DNA of 19,264 nt from an uncultured Bulleidia sp. (GCA_947087645.1 CAMUDN010000013.1:1-19264), one strand, 5' to 3'; numbered from the stretch's first letter, positions 7,941-15,370 are shown. The notes: generated from the sequence alone by a model not told the origin. Made by a program: numbers and translations.

Positions 7941-9213
7941 GTTTAACACCTGTTATCATAACTTTTGGTAATAATACAGCTTGTGGTACAACCATCGTAT
8001 CATATTGTTTTAATTCTTTTGTCATCTTTAAATTTTGTATTTGATTTGACCAATTATCTGATATTGATCCCCCCGTAACAGGCATAACCTTACCATCTTT
8101 ATGTAAATATGCTAAACGAATTTCACCAGCAAAATCACCTTTCAAAGCATCCATCTGAAAATCAGAAAAATCAACAACTTCTAAATAATCCCCTTTTCTT
8201 AATTCCTCTTCTTTATAACTACCACCACTAACAATATAATTTTTAGGCATGAAAGCATCATCTAAATTAGCATATGCTGCAAAACGTCGATTACCAATTG
8301 CATGTTTGACTACATTATTTTCAATTAAATATATTTCCTTAATCTTTGCTCCATCACCGTCAAAAGCACAATTTTGTGAAGAATTAGCTAAGTAATTAAG
8401 TGCTTTAACACTAACTTTATCTCCCTTAACATCATGAGCAACAAGATCCCCTTTATGCCAATTTGAAGCTTGCATAACTAAAGCTTGAGCATTTAACTTA
8501 AAATTATAATAATCAAATAGTTTAACAACATCAGCATTAGCAAATAAAACTGGCATTTCACCACTAAAAGGAGTTGGTATAGCTGATAAACGATCTAAAC
8601 CATATTTTAATGCTTTTTGTATTTCATTTTGCATAAATTCACAATCACATGTACCCATTTTATAACTACGATATAGCTCTATTTCATGCTGATCTTGACG
8701 GGCATTTAAAATAATTTCTAACATTGATGATGGATATACACTCATTACATCAAGACCATTAGAATTCAATAAATGAACCGTTTTTTCATTAACAAAAATT
8801 TCATAAGAATTAACATAGCTACACTTATCTTCTTTAACACTATGTACTGCTTCTATAAAATCATGTGCAACTTTTGCAATATCAACTTTAGCACTATTAT
8901 CTTGAATGACATTTTTACCAACTAAAGAATATGCTTGATTATGAATATATGAAGCACTTTCTTGTAAATTTTTTAATAAGTTATAAATTTCTTCCGCCTT
9001 TGAAAAAGGTGGAATTTCAGCACTGGCATCACCCATAGTACCATCTTCATTTGTGACATATACATGCACAGTAGTATGTATAACATCTTTAATACGATGC
9101 TGATCTAATGCATGCTTGATAAAATAAAATTCCCAAGCCTTCGTCGTCTCTTCAGAAATTTCCCACTTTTTGATACCTAATTCACTTAATTTTTCTAAAA
9201 TCGTTTTTATCAT
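7933..9213 (-). CDS. tldE: TldE/PmbA-type subunit of the TldD/TldE metalloprotease
   Basis: 426 residues. The protein is homologous in layout to TldD but lacks the HExxxH zinc motif, as expected for the TldE (PmbA) partner. The C-terminal half has the family pattern, including GGSISDNWSNQIQN and PQAVLLPKVMITG. In the characterised pair, TldD carries the zinc and TldE completes the active chamber, which accepts unfolded peptides such as microcin B17 and leader peptides. Its ATG shares one base with the tldD stop (TAATG). The partner gene directly upstream and the carboxypeptidase directly downstream suggest a shared role in peptide maturation or turnover. No modified-peptide cluster is visible here, so general peptide degradation is more likely. 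Confidence 0.92.
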   Translation of the reverse strand: MIKTILEKLSELGIKKWEISEETTKAWEFYFIKHALDQHRIKDVIHTTVHVYVTNEDGTMGDASAEIPPFSKAEEIYNLLKNLQESASYIHNQAYSLVGKNVIQDNSAKVDIAKVAHDFIEAVHSVKEDKCSYVNSYEIFVNEKTVHLLNSNGLDVMSVYPSSMLEIILNARQDQHEIELYRSYKMGTCDCEFMQNEIQKALKYGLDRLSAIPTPFSGEMPVLFANADVVKLFDYYNFKLNAQALVMQASNWHKGDLVAHDVKGDKVSVKALNYLANSSQNCAFDGDGAKIKEIYLIENNVVKHAIGNRRFAAYANLDDAFMPKNYIVSGGSYKEEELRKGDYLEVVDFSDFQMDALKGDFAGEIRLAYLHKDGKVMPVTGGSISDNWSNQIQNLKMTKELKQYDTMVVPQAVLLPKVMITGVKHD

Positions 9214-10646
9214 TATCCTAATCTCACTTTCGTTTTCAAATAAGGACCACCATCTGTCACTTTAACAAACTCTTTATAGCCTTTGCCACAAGCACCAGCC
9301 CCAAAAATCAAGCGATCAGCTGAAGCCATTGATATATTTCCTAATAAATCAAGAACATAACCAGTCATAATCAATGGTGCAACAACATTACCCGTTAATT
9401 TACCATCTTTAATTTCTCGACCAAGACCAACCATACACTGAATACCCCAATGTTTAGGATCTTCCATACCCGATGACATTTCTTCTAATAAATAACCAAA
9501 CTTAATTGAAGCTATCATATCCTCTAACTTATCATTACCTGAATCAATAATGGTATTTGTCATACGAGTATATACTTTATGCTCAAAGTTTTCACGCTTG
9601 CCATTACCAGTTGGCTTTACACCTAAACGTAAAGCTGATAAAGCATCACAAATACCTGTTTCTAAAATACCGTGATTAATTTCTAAAGTATCTTGTGCTA
9701 ATGTTCCTTCATCATCAAAGGCATAACTTGTTACATTCTCAGTAATCGTTGCTCCTTCATGCATCGATAATAATTTTGAACCAACTTTTTTACCAATATA
9801 CTCTTTACCAATCGCACGATCTTTAACAAACATATCCATCTCAACCCCATGACCAAATGCCTCATGAGCAATAAGACCTGTAATTTCTGGACTGGTAATA
9901 ACTTCATATTCACCAGGAATAATCCGTTTTGCATTTAATAAATCAAAACCTACTTGATGTAATCTTGGTAACAATGGTTCTAATTCTGTAATTATTTCTG
10001 GTCCTTTTAAACCGCTTACTGTTTGTAATGACTGTTCAACTCGCTCATCTTTTTTAACGATACTTGCAACATATGCTTCTGAATATTCATATGATTGACG
10101 TAAATCACGATGTTTCGTTAAAAATAATTTATTAACATGTGTTGAACGCACAGATACGAAATAATCTAATACTTCATCATGATTTTTGATAATTTTAGTG
10201 CCTAGTTCTTCTAATTTATCAACTATTTTCTTAATATCAGCTTTTTCTAATAATTCGCCAGCTTCTTTTTCTACCAATAATGTACATGGCTCATCTTCTA
10301 ATTTAGCCGTTGTATATGTTTTAACATTTAATTCTTTTAGTAATTTTATTTGTTTTGTAAAACCGGCTATTATTTTTTCAGCAAGATGAGGAATATCTTT
10401 TAAATCACTATTATTAAAAGCATATTCAGCATATTGACCATCATAAGCAACACGCACAACGATACCACGTTCACTAGCTAATGTTTTATTACTAACTTGG
10501 GTTACGGTTCGCCGTACATTAACGCTTAAACCTGGGCTATCCGAAGATAAAACTGATACATAGTCATATTTCTTTTCTAAAATATCGATTAATGATTTTA
10601 AAGCAGTTACTTGCTTAGATAAATATTGTGAAAAAGGTACTTTCAT
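9213..10646 (-). CDS. tldD: Zinc metalloprotease TldD
   Basis: 477 residues, the usual TldD size. The zinc motif LIAHEAFGHGVEMD gives His261, Glu262 and His265; the C-terminal GAGACGKGYKE carries Cys453, matching the cysteine ligand of known TldD. TldD is the catalytic half of a cytoplasmic heterodimeric protease with TldE. A near-perfect AAGGAGG site precedes the ATG by 5 nt. It is the first gene of the minus-strand run, and the next gene overlaps it by one base. All metal ligands are present, so it should be active. Confidence 0.95.
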   Translation of the reverse strand: MKVPFSQYLSKQVTALKSLIDILEKKYDYVSVLSSDSPGLSVNVRRTVTQVSNKTLASERGIVVRVAYDGQYAEYAFNNSDLKDIPHLAEKIIAGFTKQIKLLKELNVKTYTTAKLEDEPCTLLVEKEAGELLEKADIKKIVDKLEELGTKIIKNHDEVLDYFVSVRSTHVNKLFLTKHRDLRQSYEYSEAYVASIVKKDERVEQSLQTVSGLKGPEIITELEPLLPRLHQVGFDLLNAKRIIPGEYEVITSPEITGLIAHEAFGHGVEMDMFVKDRAIGKEYIGKKVGSKLLSMHEGATITENVTSYAFDDEGTLAQDTLEINHGILETGICDALSALRLGVKPTGNGKRENFEHKVYTRMTNTIIDSGNDKLEDMIASIKFGYLLEEMSSGMEDPKHWGIQCMVGLGREIKDGKLTGNVVAPLIMTGYVLDLLGNISMASADRLIFGAGACGKGYKEFVKVTDGGPYLKTKVRLG

Positions 10647-10667
10647 AAAACCTCCTTAAATATCTTA

Positions 10668-10694
10668 ATTATAACTTATCTGATTTATATTATA
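10668..10694 (-). promoter_or_regulatory. Probable promoter region of the tldD run
   Basis: Two TATAAT hexamers occur on the minus strand: 10668-10673, about 20 nt upstream of the tldD ATG, and 10689-10694. Neither has a good -35 box; ATTACA at about 18 bp from the upstream one would lie inside the mntP terminator stem. Which one is used cannot be told from sequence. Confidence 0.4.
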
Positions 10695-10706
10695 TAGTTG
10701 TTACAG

Positions 10707-10754
10707 AAAAAATGTAATAAAATTACATTTTTTAATAATTTTATTACATTTTTT
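10707..10754 (-). terminator. Intrinsic terminator of mntP
   Basis: 10707-10725 is the exact reverse complement of 10736-10754 (19 bp), with a 10-nt loop. On the minus strand the stem ends in six T. It starts 3 nt after the mntP stop codon. The left arm can also fold on itself (AATGTAAT / ATTACATT), so alternative hairpins are possible. Confidence 0.85.
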
Positions 10755-10757
10755 CAT

Positions 10758-11309
10758 TTATAAATTGAAAATGATACCAACACCAATGCTAATCAAAATA
10801 AAACCGGCTACTATGGTTGCATACGTTAATAAATTTTGACCAATTTTACGACCAATCATAAGTGCTACTAAACAAAGTAAATAAGTTATTAACCCAATAA
10901 TTATAGCTGCTACAAGCATTTGTAAAAAAGTATATGTTGCTAACATTAAGCCAACACTTAAGGCATCAATTGAGGTTGCTAAAGCTAATGATAATAATTT
11001 TTGCGAAAGATAAGAACATGACTTTGGCTTTTCTAAAATAAGTTTTAAGCCTAAAAAAGTTAAGATAAAAAAAGAAAGCCAAGGCACAAATTGCATAATC
11101 ATTACAAAGCAGTTAGCCAACAAATGAAATATTAAATAACCTAATAAAGGCATTAAAAATTGAAAAAAGCCGAAGTATAAAGCAATCCTATTTGCTTTTT
11201 TTCGACTCATACCAATATCTTGTATACCACTTGCAAATGCAACTGAAAAAGCATCAGCAGCTAAACCTAAGCCCATTCCAATTACATTTAATAAAAAATA
11301 TATTCCCAT
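10758..11309 (-). CDS. mntP: Manganese efflux pump MntP
   Basis: About 183 residues with six hydrophobic segments. The protein has the two internally related motifs of the MntP (YebN) family: GLAADAFSVAFASG in the first helix and ATSIDALSVGLML in the middle, each with the conserved Asp. The family exports Mn2+ and protects against manganese excess. An in-frame GTG at 11315 is possible, but the AGGTG ribosome site overlaps it, so the ATG at 11309 is preferred. It is divergent from the rlmD-like gene, with only about 45-60 bp between them. That leaves no room for the manganese riboswitch often found before mntP, and I see no clear MntR box. On the minus strand a TATAAT at about 11334-11339 could be its -10. 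Confidence 0.9.
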   Translation of the reverse strand: MGIYFLLNVIGMGLGLAADAFSVAFASGIQDIGMSRKKANRIALYFGFFQFLMPLLGYLIFHLLANCFVMIMQFVPWLSFFILTFLGLKLILEKPKSCSYLSQKLLSLALATSIDALSVGLMLATYTFLQMLVAAIIIGLITYLLCLVALMIGRKIGQNLLTYATIVAGFILISIGVGIIFNL

Positions 11310-11355
11310 AATCACCTAGTTAAGATATTTTGTAATTATAACACATTTTTCAATG

Positions 11356-11361
11356 TATAAT
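11356..11361 (+). promoter_or_regulatory. -10 box six bases before an ATG: possible leaderless start of rlmD
   Basis: A perfect TATAAT ends 6 nt before the ATG at 11368, so transcription would begin at or next to that ATG. No Shine-Dalgarno sequence precedes either in-frame ATG (11353 or 11368). A TTGTAA at 11330-11335 is 20 bp away, too far for a normal -35, so the promoter match is partial. Confidence 0.4.
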
Positions 11362-11367
11362 AATAAT

Positions 11368-12672
11368 ATGAAATTAGAAATTAAAAAAATAGGTATTAAT
11401 GGTGAAGGTATTGCATATATAAATAAAAAACCAATTTTTGTAGAAGGTGCTTTCCCTGATGAAATAGTTGAAGCCGATATTTATCAAGATAAGCAAAAAT
11501 ATATGTTAGCAAAGCCTAAATATTTTTATCAAAAGGCAAGCTATCGACGTCCTTGTAAAGCAATACATGAAGAAAAACTTGGTTACCCTTTTTATAGTAT
11601 AAAATATGAAAAACAATTATCATTTAAACTAGCTTTGCTTAAAGAAGCCCTTTGGAAATATGCTCATGTCAAAGATATATGGGTTCGTAAAATAAATCCT
11701 GCTGATAATGAATTTGCTTATCGTAATCAATGTAAATTACCTGTACAAGAAAAAGATGGTCAATTAGTTTGTGGACTATACTCGCCCAAAACAAACCATT
11801 TTAAGTGTGTTCATGATTTTTTAAGCCATGATCATAATCTTGAAAAAGTGCGTAAAAAAGTTTTACAGATTTTAAATCAATATCAGATTAAGGCTTATAG
11901 TAGCAAAACAAAAAAAGGCATTCGTTATTTAATTATTCGTTCGATTCATCAACAAGTACAAGTAACCTTAATTACCGGAAATGATCTTTTATCCCCTTGT
12001 TTAATTGAAAAATTAAGTCATATTCCTTGTCTTAATGCTTTGTATCAGTCTATTCAAACAAAGAAAAAAACAACATCATTTTTTGGTCAACAAATCAAAT
12101 TACTGAATAGTCAAAAAGATCCTATTTTCACTTTTGGTCACTTAAAAATACAGCTTTCCCCTATATCTTTTTTTCAGTTAAATACAGCTCAAGCACTAAA
12201 ATTATATACATATGCGATTAGCAAAATTGATCCTTGTGAAACTTTAGTGGAAGCCTATTGTGGTATTGGTGTGATGAGCTTACTTGCCTTTGCTAAGGCT
12301 AAAAATATATATGGTATTGAATGTAACCCTAAGGCAATTGAAAATGCCAAGAAAAATGCTGATTTAAATAACATTAAAAATATCCAATTTTATTGTGATG
12401 ATGCTGTAAATGGACTATTTAAAATAGCAAAACACAAAAATATTGATTGTTTATTACTAGATCCACCACGTACTGGATTAGATGATAATATGTTACAAGC
12501 CATTTTAAAAAGCAAGCCGAAAAGAATTATTTATATTTCTTGTAATCCAGCAACATTAGCAAAAAATATATCTGTACTAAAAAAACTTTACCAAATTCTC
12601 ACTATTCAGGCTTTTGATATGTTTCCTCAAACGCCTCATGTCGAGAGTGTGGTGTTGATGACAAGAAAATAA
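11368..12672 (+). CDS. rlmD: 23S rRNA (uracil-C5)-methyltransferase, RlmD/RlmCD (TrmA) family
   Basis: 434 residues from the ATG at 11368; an in-frame ATG at 11353 would add MYNNN. Order: N-terminal TRAM-like domain (GINGEGIAYINKKPIFVEGA), a middle region, then the SAM-dependent methyltransferase domain with FFQLNTAQA, EAYCGIGVMSL, LLLDPPRTGLD, YISCNPATLAKN (catalytic Cys) and HVESVVLM (general-base Glu). It methylates uracil in 23S rRNA at U747- or U1939-type positions. Oddly, the CxxxxxCGGC region that binds a 4Fe-4S cluster in RlmD reads PCKAIHEEKLGYP: the first Cys is kept, the CGGC pair is gone, and a later Cys (FKCVHDF) remains. The stop codon marks the start of the accessory region, and a decayed second copy of its 3' end lies at 14241-14303. 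Confidence 0.92.
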   Translation: MKLEIKKIGINGEGIAYINKKPIFVEGAFPDEIVEADIYQDKQKYMLAKPKYFYQKASYRRPCKAIHEEKLGYPFYSIKYEKQLSFKLALLKEALWKYAHVKDIWVRKINPADNEFAYRNQCKLPVQEKDGQLVCGLYSPKTNHFKCVHDFLSHDHNLEKVRKKVLQILNQYQIKAYSSKTKKGIRYLIIRSIHQQVQVTLITGNDLLSPCLIEKLSHIPCLNALYQSIQTKKKTTSFFGQQIKLLNSQKDPIFTFGHLKIQLSPISFFQLNTAQALKLYTYAISKIDPCETLVEAYCGIGVMSLLAFAKAKNIYGIECNPKAIENAKKNADLNNIKNIQFYCDDAVNGLFKIAKHKNIDCLLLDPPRTGLDDNMLQAILKSKPKRIIYISCNPATLAKNISVLKKLYQILTIQAFDMFPQTPHVESVVLMTRK

Positions 12673-13120
12673 GATAAGAGGTCATAAGACTGTTGAAACC
12701 AATGGCTTTTAGGATTTTAAAAGAAATCTTAGAAGTCATTTTTCTATTTGGGAAATACTTTGTGGGAACAGTTTAAGTGTAGATTATTGCAATGCGTCAG
12801 TCACTACGGACATTTTGGGTAGAATAAACAGGATTGATAATATCAGGATACTTTTCCTATAAACAAAATTATATAATAGTTTTTAGGCTTAATTAAGAAC
12901 TTTAATATGAATAAAAAATCTTATATTAGCTAAATCTATTCCAAATTCAGCAAGTATGAATCTATATAAGAATAAGAACGACAAATAAATACCAGTAAAT
13001 ATCTTGCGGTCAAAATAGTGATCTTAACAAGACATACATCATATTATTCCAATTGCAAGCTTTTAGGTATTATTGTTTACAAATTACAGCAAAATGATAA
13101 TTTTATAAGTTTTAAATTTA
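12673..13120. other. Gene-free stretch after rlmD, possible decayed element end
   Basis: No convincing gene. A 24-codon ATG frame at 12702-12776 encodes a hydrophobic peptide (MAFRILKEILEVIFLFGKYF...), open upstream to 12678, but it has no ribosome site. I cannot tell a small protein from a relic. The rest has frequent stops in all frames. No tRNA or strong terminator is visible right after the rlmD stop. Confidence 0.4.
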
Positions 13121-13135
13121 TGCTATAATATAGCA
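13121..13135 (+). promoter_or_regulatory. Extended -10 promoter inside a 15-bp palindrome
   Basis: TGCTATAAT (13121-13129) is a perfect extended -10 box. It is embedded in TGCTATAATATAGCA, a perfect dyad whose centre falls on the -10. It lies about 20 bp before the GGAGG of the DUF4177 gene. Overlap of a dyad with the -10 is the classic position for a repressor site. No clear -35 is present. Confidence 0.5.
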
Positions 13136-13160
13136 AATATATATTATGGAGGTCGATTCT

Positions 13161-13418
13161 ATGGGATGGGACGATAAAATAGGTAAGGCTAGAAGAGGAA
13201 ATGGAGATAAATATGTTGTTCTTCAAGTGGTTCTTACAGAGAAGTTTTTAGGCACTGGGTCTGGAACATCAAGTTTAACAAATCTCCAAGCTGCAATAAA
13301 TAAACAAGCGGCTTTAGGATATAGGTTACACACCATTACAACCTCATCTTCTGGTTCAAAGGGTTTTCTTGGAGGTGATAAGATCCAAGCAACTATGGTG
13401 TTCGAAAGAATTGATTAA
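13161..13418 (+). CDS. DUF4177-family small protein
   Basis: 85 residues. An in-frame ATG at 13146 exists, but GGAGG at 13148-13152 lies inside that extension and 8 nt before the ATG at 13161, so the shorter start (MGWDDKIGKARRG) is chosen. The pattern YVVLQVVLTEKF ... LTNLQAAINKQAALGYRLHTI ... KIQATMVFERI is the layout of DUF4177: a strand, a helix with an Asn-x-x-Ala-x-x-Gly-[WY]-[KR]-[LV] turn, and a last strand. No function is known for the family. It is a one-gene unit with its own promoter and terminator. Confidence 0.7.
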   Translation: MGWDDKIGKARRGNGDKYVVLQVVLTEKFLGTGSGTSSLTNLQAAINKQAALGYRLHTITTSSSGSKGFLGGDKIQATMVFERID

Positions 13419-13438
13419 ATCAGCGTTATTTTTTGTTG

Positions 13439-13470
13439 AAGCATCTATCAAAACAATAGGTGCTTTTCTT
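13439..13470 (+). terminator. Intrinsic terminator after the DUF4177 gene
   Basis: 10-bp stem AAGCATCTAT / ATAGGTGCTT (13439-13448 with 13456-13465, one G-U pair), 7-nt loop, then TTCTT. It is 21 nt after the stop codon. Confidence 0.75.
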
Positions 13471-13585
13471 AAACTTTAAATTAGGAATATTTCAAAGGAA
13501 AAAAGTCATAGGATTGAAGATACAATAGAGCAATAAAAAAATATATGACATATATAAACGCCTTTACCCTAGGGAAAATGACATA

Positions 13586-13650
13586 TGTGGTTAATTTTTT
13601 TACTATATGTGGACCACTTTTCGATAATAACTGTGGACCATTTTTCGGTT
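13586..13650. mobile_element. End of an IS21-like insertion sequence (relic)
   Basis: Three iterated copies of a TGTGG-(A/T)-x-x-A-x-TTTT motif stand at 13586, 13608 and 13632, 22-24 bp apart. The last two share TGTGGACCA(C/T)TTTT and are followed by TCG. Multiple short repeats at the tip are typical of IS21-family ends. No istA or istB reading frame remains on either side, so this is a solo end or deletion scar. The family assignment rests on pattern memory only. Confidence 0.45.
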
Positions 13651-13720
13651 GATATTTTCAGTTTTTGCATCTCAACGGATACTCCTTTGTATGATTTGCT
13701 TTGATTACATTGTATCCTAG

Positions 13721-13831
13721 AGATACTTTTTTGAAAATTCCAAACGAATTGCGATGAAAAATGATTTTGAATTTATTGGAGAAAGTGATGGCTGCAGTGT
13801 ATTCAAAAGAAAGCTGATTAATAAGATTTGA
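13721..13831 (+). pseudogene. Possible C-terminal gene relic next to the IS end
   Basis: A 36-codon open stretch between a TAG at 13718 and a TGA at 13829 reads RYFFENSKRIAMKNDFEFIG followed by ESDGCSVFKRK. It has protein-like composition (aromatic, charged, one Cys) but no ribosome site or upstream start. I do not recognise the family. It may be the tail of a gene cut by the IS-like end at 13586-13650. Confidence 0.3.
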
Positions 13832-13839
13832 AAAGGTGA

Positions 13840-14145
13840 CAAAGTGAGAAATTGGAAGTTAGATGGTTAAAAAACAATAACCCTAATACAAGGAGAGCAG
13901 TTACAGATGGACTTAGAATATGGACAAGTAGACCATATTTCAAAAATAATCCGAATGAAGCTATCAGACGAATTGCTGCATTAAAAGAATATATGAGTGA
14001 ATATGTTAGAAAATCGGTAGGGAATGCTTTAAGAGATATTAGTAAAAAATTTCCAGAGTTAATTAAAGCTGAACTCTGCAACTGGAAGTTAGAAAGCAAA
14101 GAAATAAATCAAGTATACAAATTAGCGAGTAAGCTTGTAAGCTAA
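13840..14145 (+). pseudogene. AlkD-type DNA alkylation repair (HEAT-repeat) protein, C-terminal fragment
   Basis: About 100 codons open after a TGA at 13837, without a usable ATG or ribosome site (only a TTG at 13852). The product contains RRAVTDGLRIWTSRPYFKNN, YMSEYVRKSVGNALRDISKK and FPELIKAEL, the helical-repeat pattern of the DNA alkylation repair (PF08713) family. Such proteins flip or excise alkylated bases. Normal length is about 210-240 residues, so the N-terminal half is missing and the fragment is very probably dead. It ends with LASKLVS and an intact stop. Confidence 0.65.
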
Positions 14146-14240
14146 CAACTCCCAGTTTGCCGAGGTAATACCTTTTAACGATTACCTTGTTCTATCGTTA
14201 AAAAGTGCACCCAATATCCATAGTGTACACTCGAAAAAGT
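14146..14240. other. Intergenic hairpins and palindrome
   Basis: No gene. A 10-bp perfect stem TTTTAACGAT / ATCGTTAAAA (14173-14182 with 14194-14203, 11-nt loop) is followed by a 10-bp palindrome AGTGTACACT at 14222-14231, whose right half can also pair with AGTGT at 14238-14242. There is no T-run on the plus strand, so a terminator function is doubtful. Such spaced hairpins could also be recombination sites. Confidence 0.35.
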
Positions 14241-14303
14241 GTAGATATACTAACCATTCTCTCAATCCATGTGTAGAGTATAGTATTGATGACAAAAAGT
14301 AAG
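14241..14303 (+). pseudogene. Decayed second copy of the rlmD 3' end
   Basis: 14268-14294 matches the 3' end of rlmD at 12637-12663 in 22 of 27 bases and in frame: it reads HV*SIVLMT, where rlmD reads HVESVVLMT, with GAG changed to TAG. The alignment continues less clearly upstream (GATAT shared) and to the final TAAG with a 1-base gap. It is a short relic of the same gene family, either a duplicated integration site or a remnant brought in from another genome. Confidence 0.55.
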
Positions 14304-14358
14304 AATTTGAATTTATTTTGAATTTATAATATAATTAAAATTTATCTGGAGGTTATGG

Positions 14359-14777
14359 ATGGATTATAAGAAAATAGACGCTTCACACATTGATCTTTTG
14401 TGAGAACTGCAAAAGCAGTATAAAGCAGAAATAGGAGAGGATATACCAAATGATACATCCAAGAAGCGTCTGAAAGATGCAATTAGCAAAGGGAAAATAT
14501 TATTTTTCAGAGCATGGCAGGTGCTTCATTGGTAGGCTGCTGTTCAATAACAGTTGGTTTTTCAACTTTTGATTATATGCCAAGTGGAATATTTGAAGAT
14601 TTTTTCATATGCCCTGACTTTCGTCATAAAGGAATAGCATGCCATCTAGTTCAATTTGCATATAGGTCAAGTGCTATAAGTTCAATGATTGTTGCTTGTG
14701 CACAATGTGATATACAAATGTATCAATCACTTGGATTTTCAATTCAGCTTGGGAACTTGTCTGCATTTGAACAATAA
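14359..14777 (+). pseudogene. GNAT N-acetyltransferase, broken by a stop and a frameshift
   Basis: TGGAGG precedes the ATG at 14359. The reading frame starts MDYKKIDASHIDLL and stops at a TGA (14401), then continues in the same frame (ELQKQYKAEIGEDIPNDTSK ... GKILFF) to about 14510. The rest lies in another frame from about 14514: MAGASLVGCCSI, FEDFFICPDFRHKGIACHL (acetyl-CoA loop RHKGIA) and YQSLGFSIQ, ending at 14777. Joined, it is a normal-sized GNAT of about 139 residues. One nonsense change plus one single-base loss near 14505-14514 explains it. It would have been co-transcribed with the Nudix gene 36 bp downstream. Confidence 0.8.
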
Positions 14778-14813
14778 GTCACAGTCATTAGATAAAAAAT
14801 AAAGGAGTAAACT

Positions 14814-15299
14814 ATGGAACATAATTGTGGATTTATTAACGATAACAAAGCATTTAGATATAGAGCAGCAGCTATCATAGTCGAAGAAGGTTGTGTACTA
14901 TTTGCAAGAAATGATAAGGACGATTATTACTACTCAGTTGGCGGAGCGGTTCACATGGGTGAGACATCAGAAGAAGCCGTAAAGAGAGAAGTATTTGAAG
15001 AGACAGGTCTTAATTACGAGGTCGATCACCTTGCTGTCATACACGAGAACTTCTTCATCGGTAGCTCTGGCTTAAAAGGAGTAGACTTCCATGAGCTTAC
15101 ATTCTACTACATGATGAAGCCCATGGGCAAAATAGATTTTACGAGCCAAAGCACTACCGAGTCAGGTGTTAAAGAGACAATGCATTGGTTACCTATAGAT
15201 GAGCTTGATAAGTTCAAGGCTTGCCCGGCATTTATGAAAGAATATCTTAAATCGGAGCATAGTGGAATAGAGCACATAATTTCAGATGAAAGATATTAA
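14814..15299 (+). CDS. Nudix hydrolase
   Basis: 161 residues with an AAAGGAG site 6-7 nt before the ATG. The Nudix box is complete, G44-x5-E50-x7-REVFEETGL (58-66), with the Arg-Glu and Glu-Glu residues that bind divalent metal. The fold starts with RYRAAAIIVEEGCVLFARND and continues with HELTFYYMMKP and a late HWLPIDELDKF, as in NUDIX proteins acting on (d)NTPs or nucleotide sugars. The substrate cannot be told. It follows the broken GNAT by 36 bp. Its base composition is visibly richer in G and C than the core genes to the left, supporting acquisition by transfer. Confidence 0.92.
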   Translation: MEHNCGFINDNKAFRYRAAAIIVEEGCVLFARNDKDDYYYSVGGAVHMGETSEEAVKREVFEETGLNYEVDHLAVIHENFFIGSSGLKGVDFHELTFYYMMKPMGKIDFTSQSTTESGVKETMHWLPIDELDKFKACPAFMKEYLKSEHSGIEHIISDERY

Positions 15300-15370
15300 T
15301 TAATCCCACTATTATGGCAAGTATGGATTCTAATTTTAATAGAATTACATATTAAGAATAAGGAGAACTT

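Noticed and set aside
11310..11352. Manganese riboswitch before mntP
   Set aside because: The divergent gap is under 60 bp, too short for the yybP-ykoY riboswitch.
13567..13574. CCCTAGGG palindrome
   Set aside because: 8 bp only, no promoter context; could be chance.
13818..14099. Minus-strand open frame opposite the AlkD fragment
   Set aside because: The plus strand gives a clear AlkD-type match; the reverse frame has no ribosome site or family pattern.
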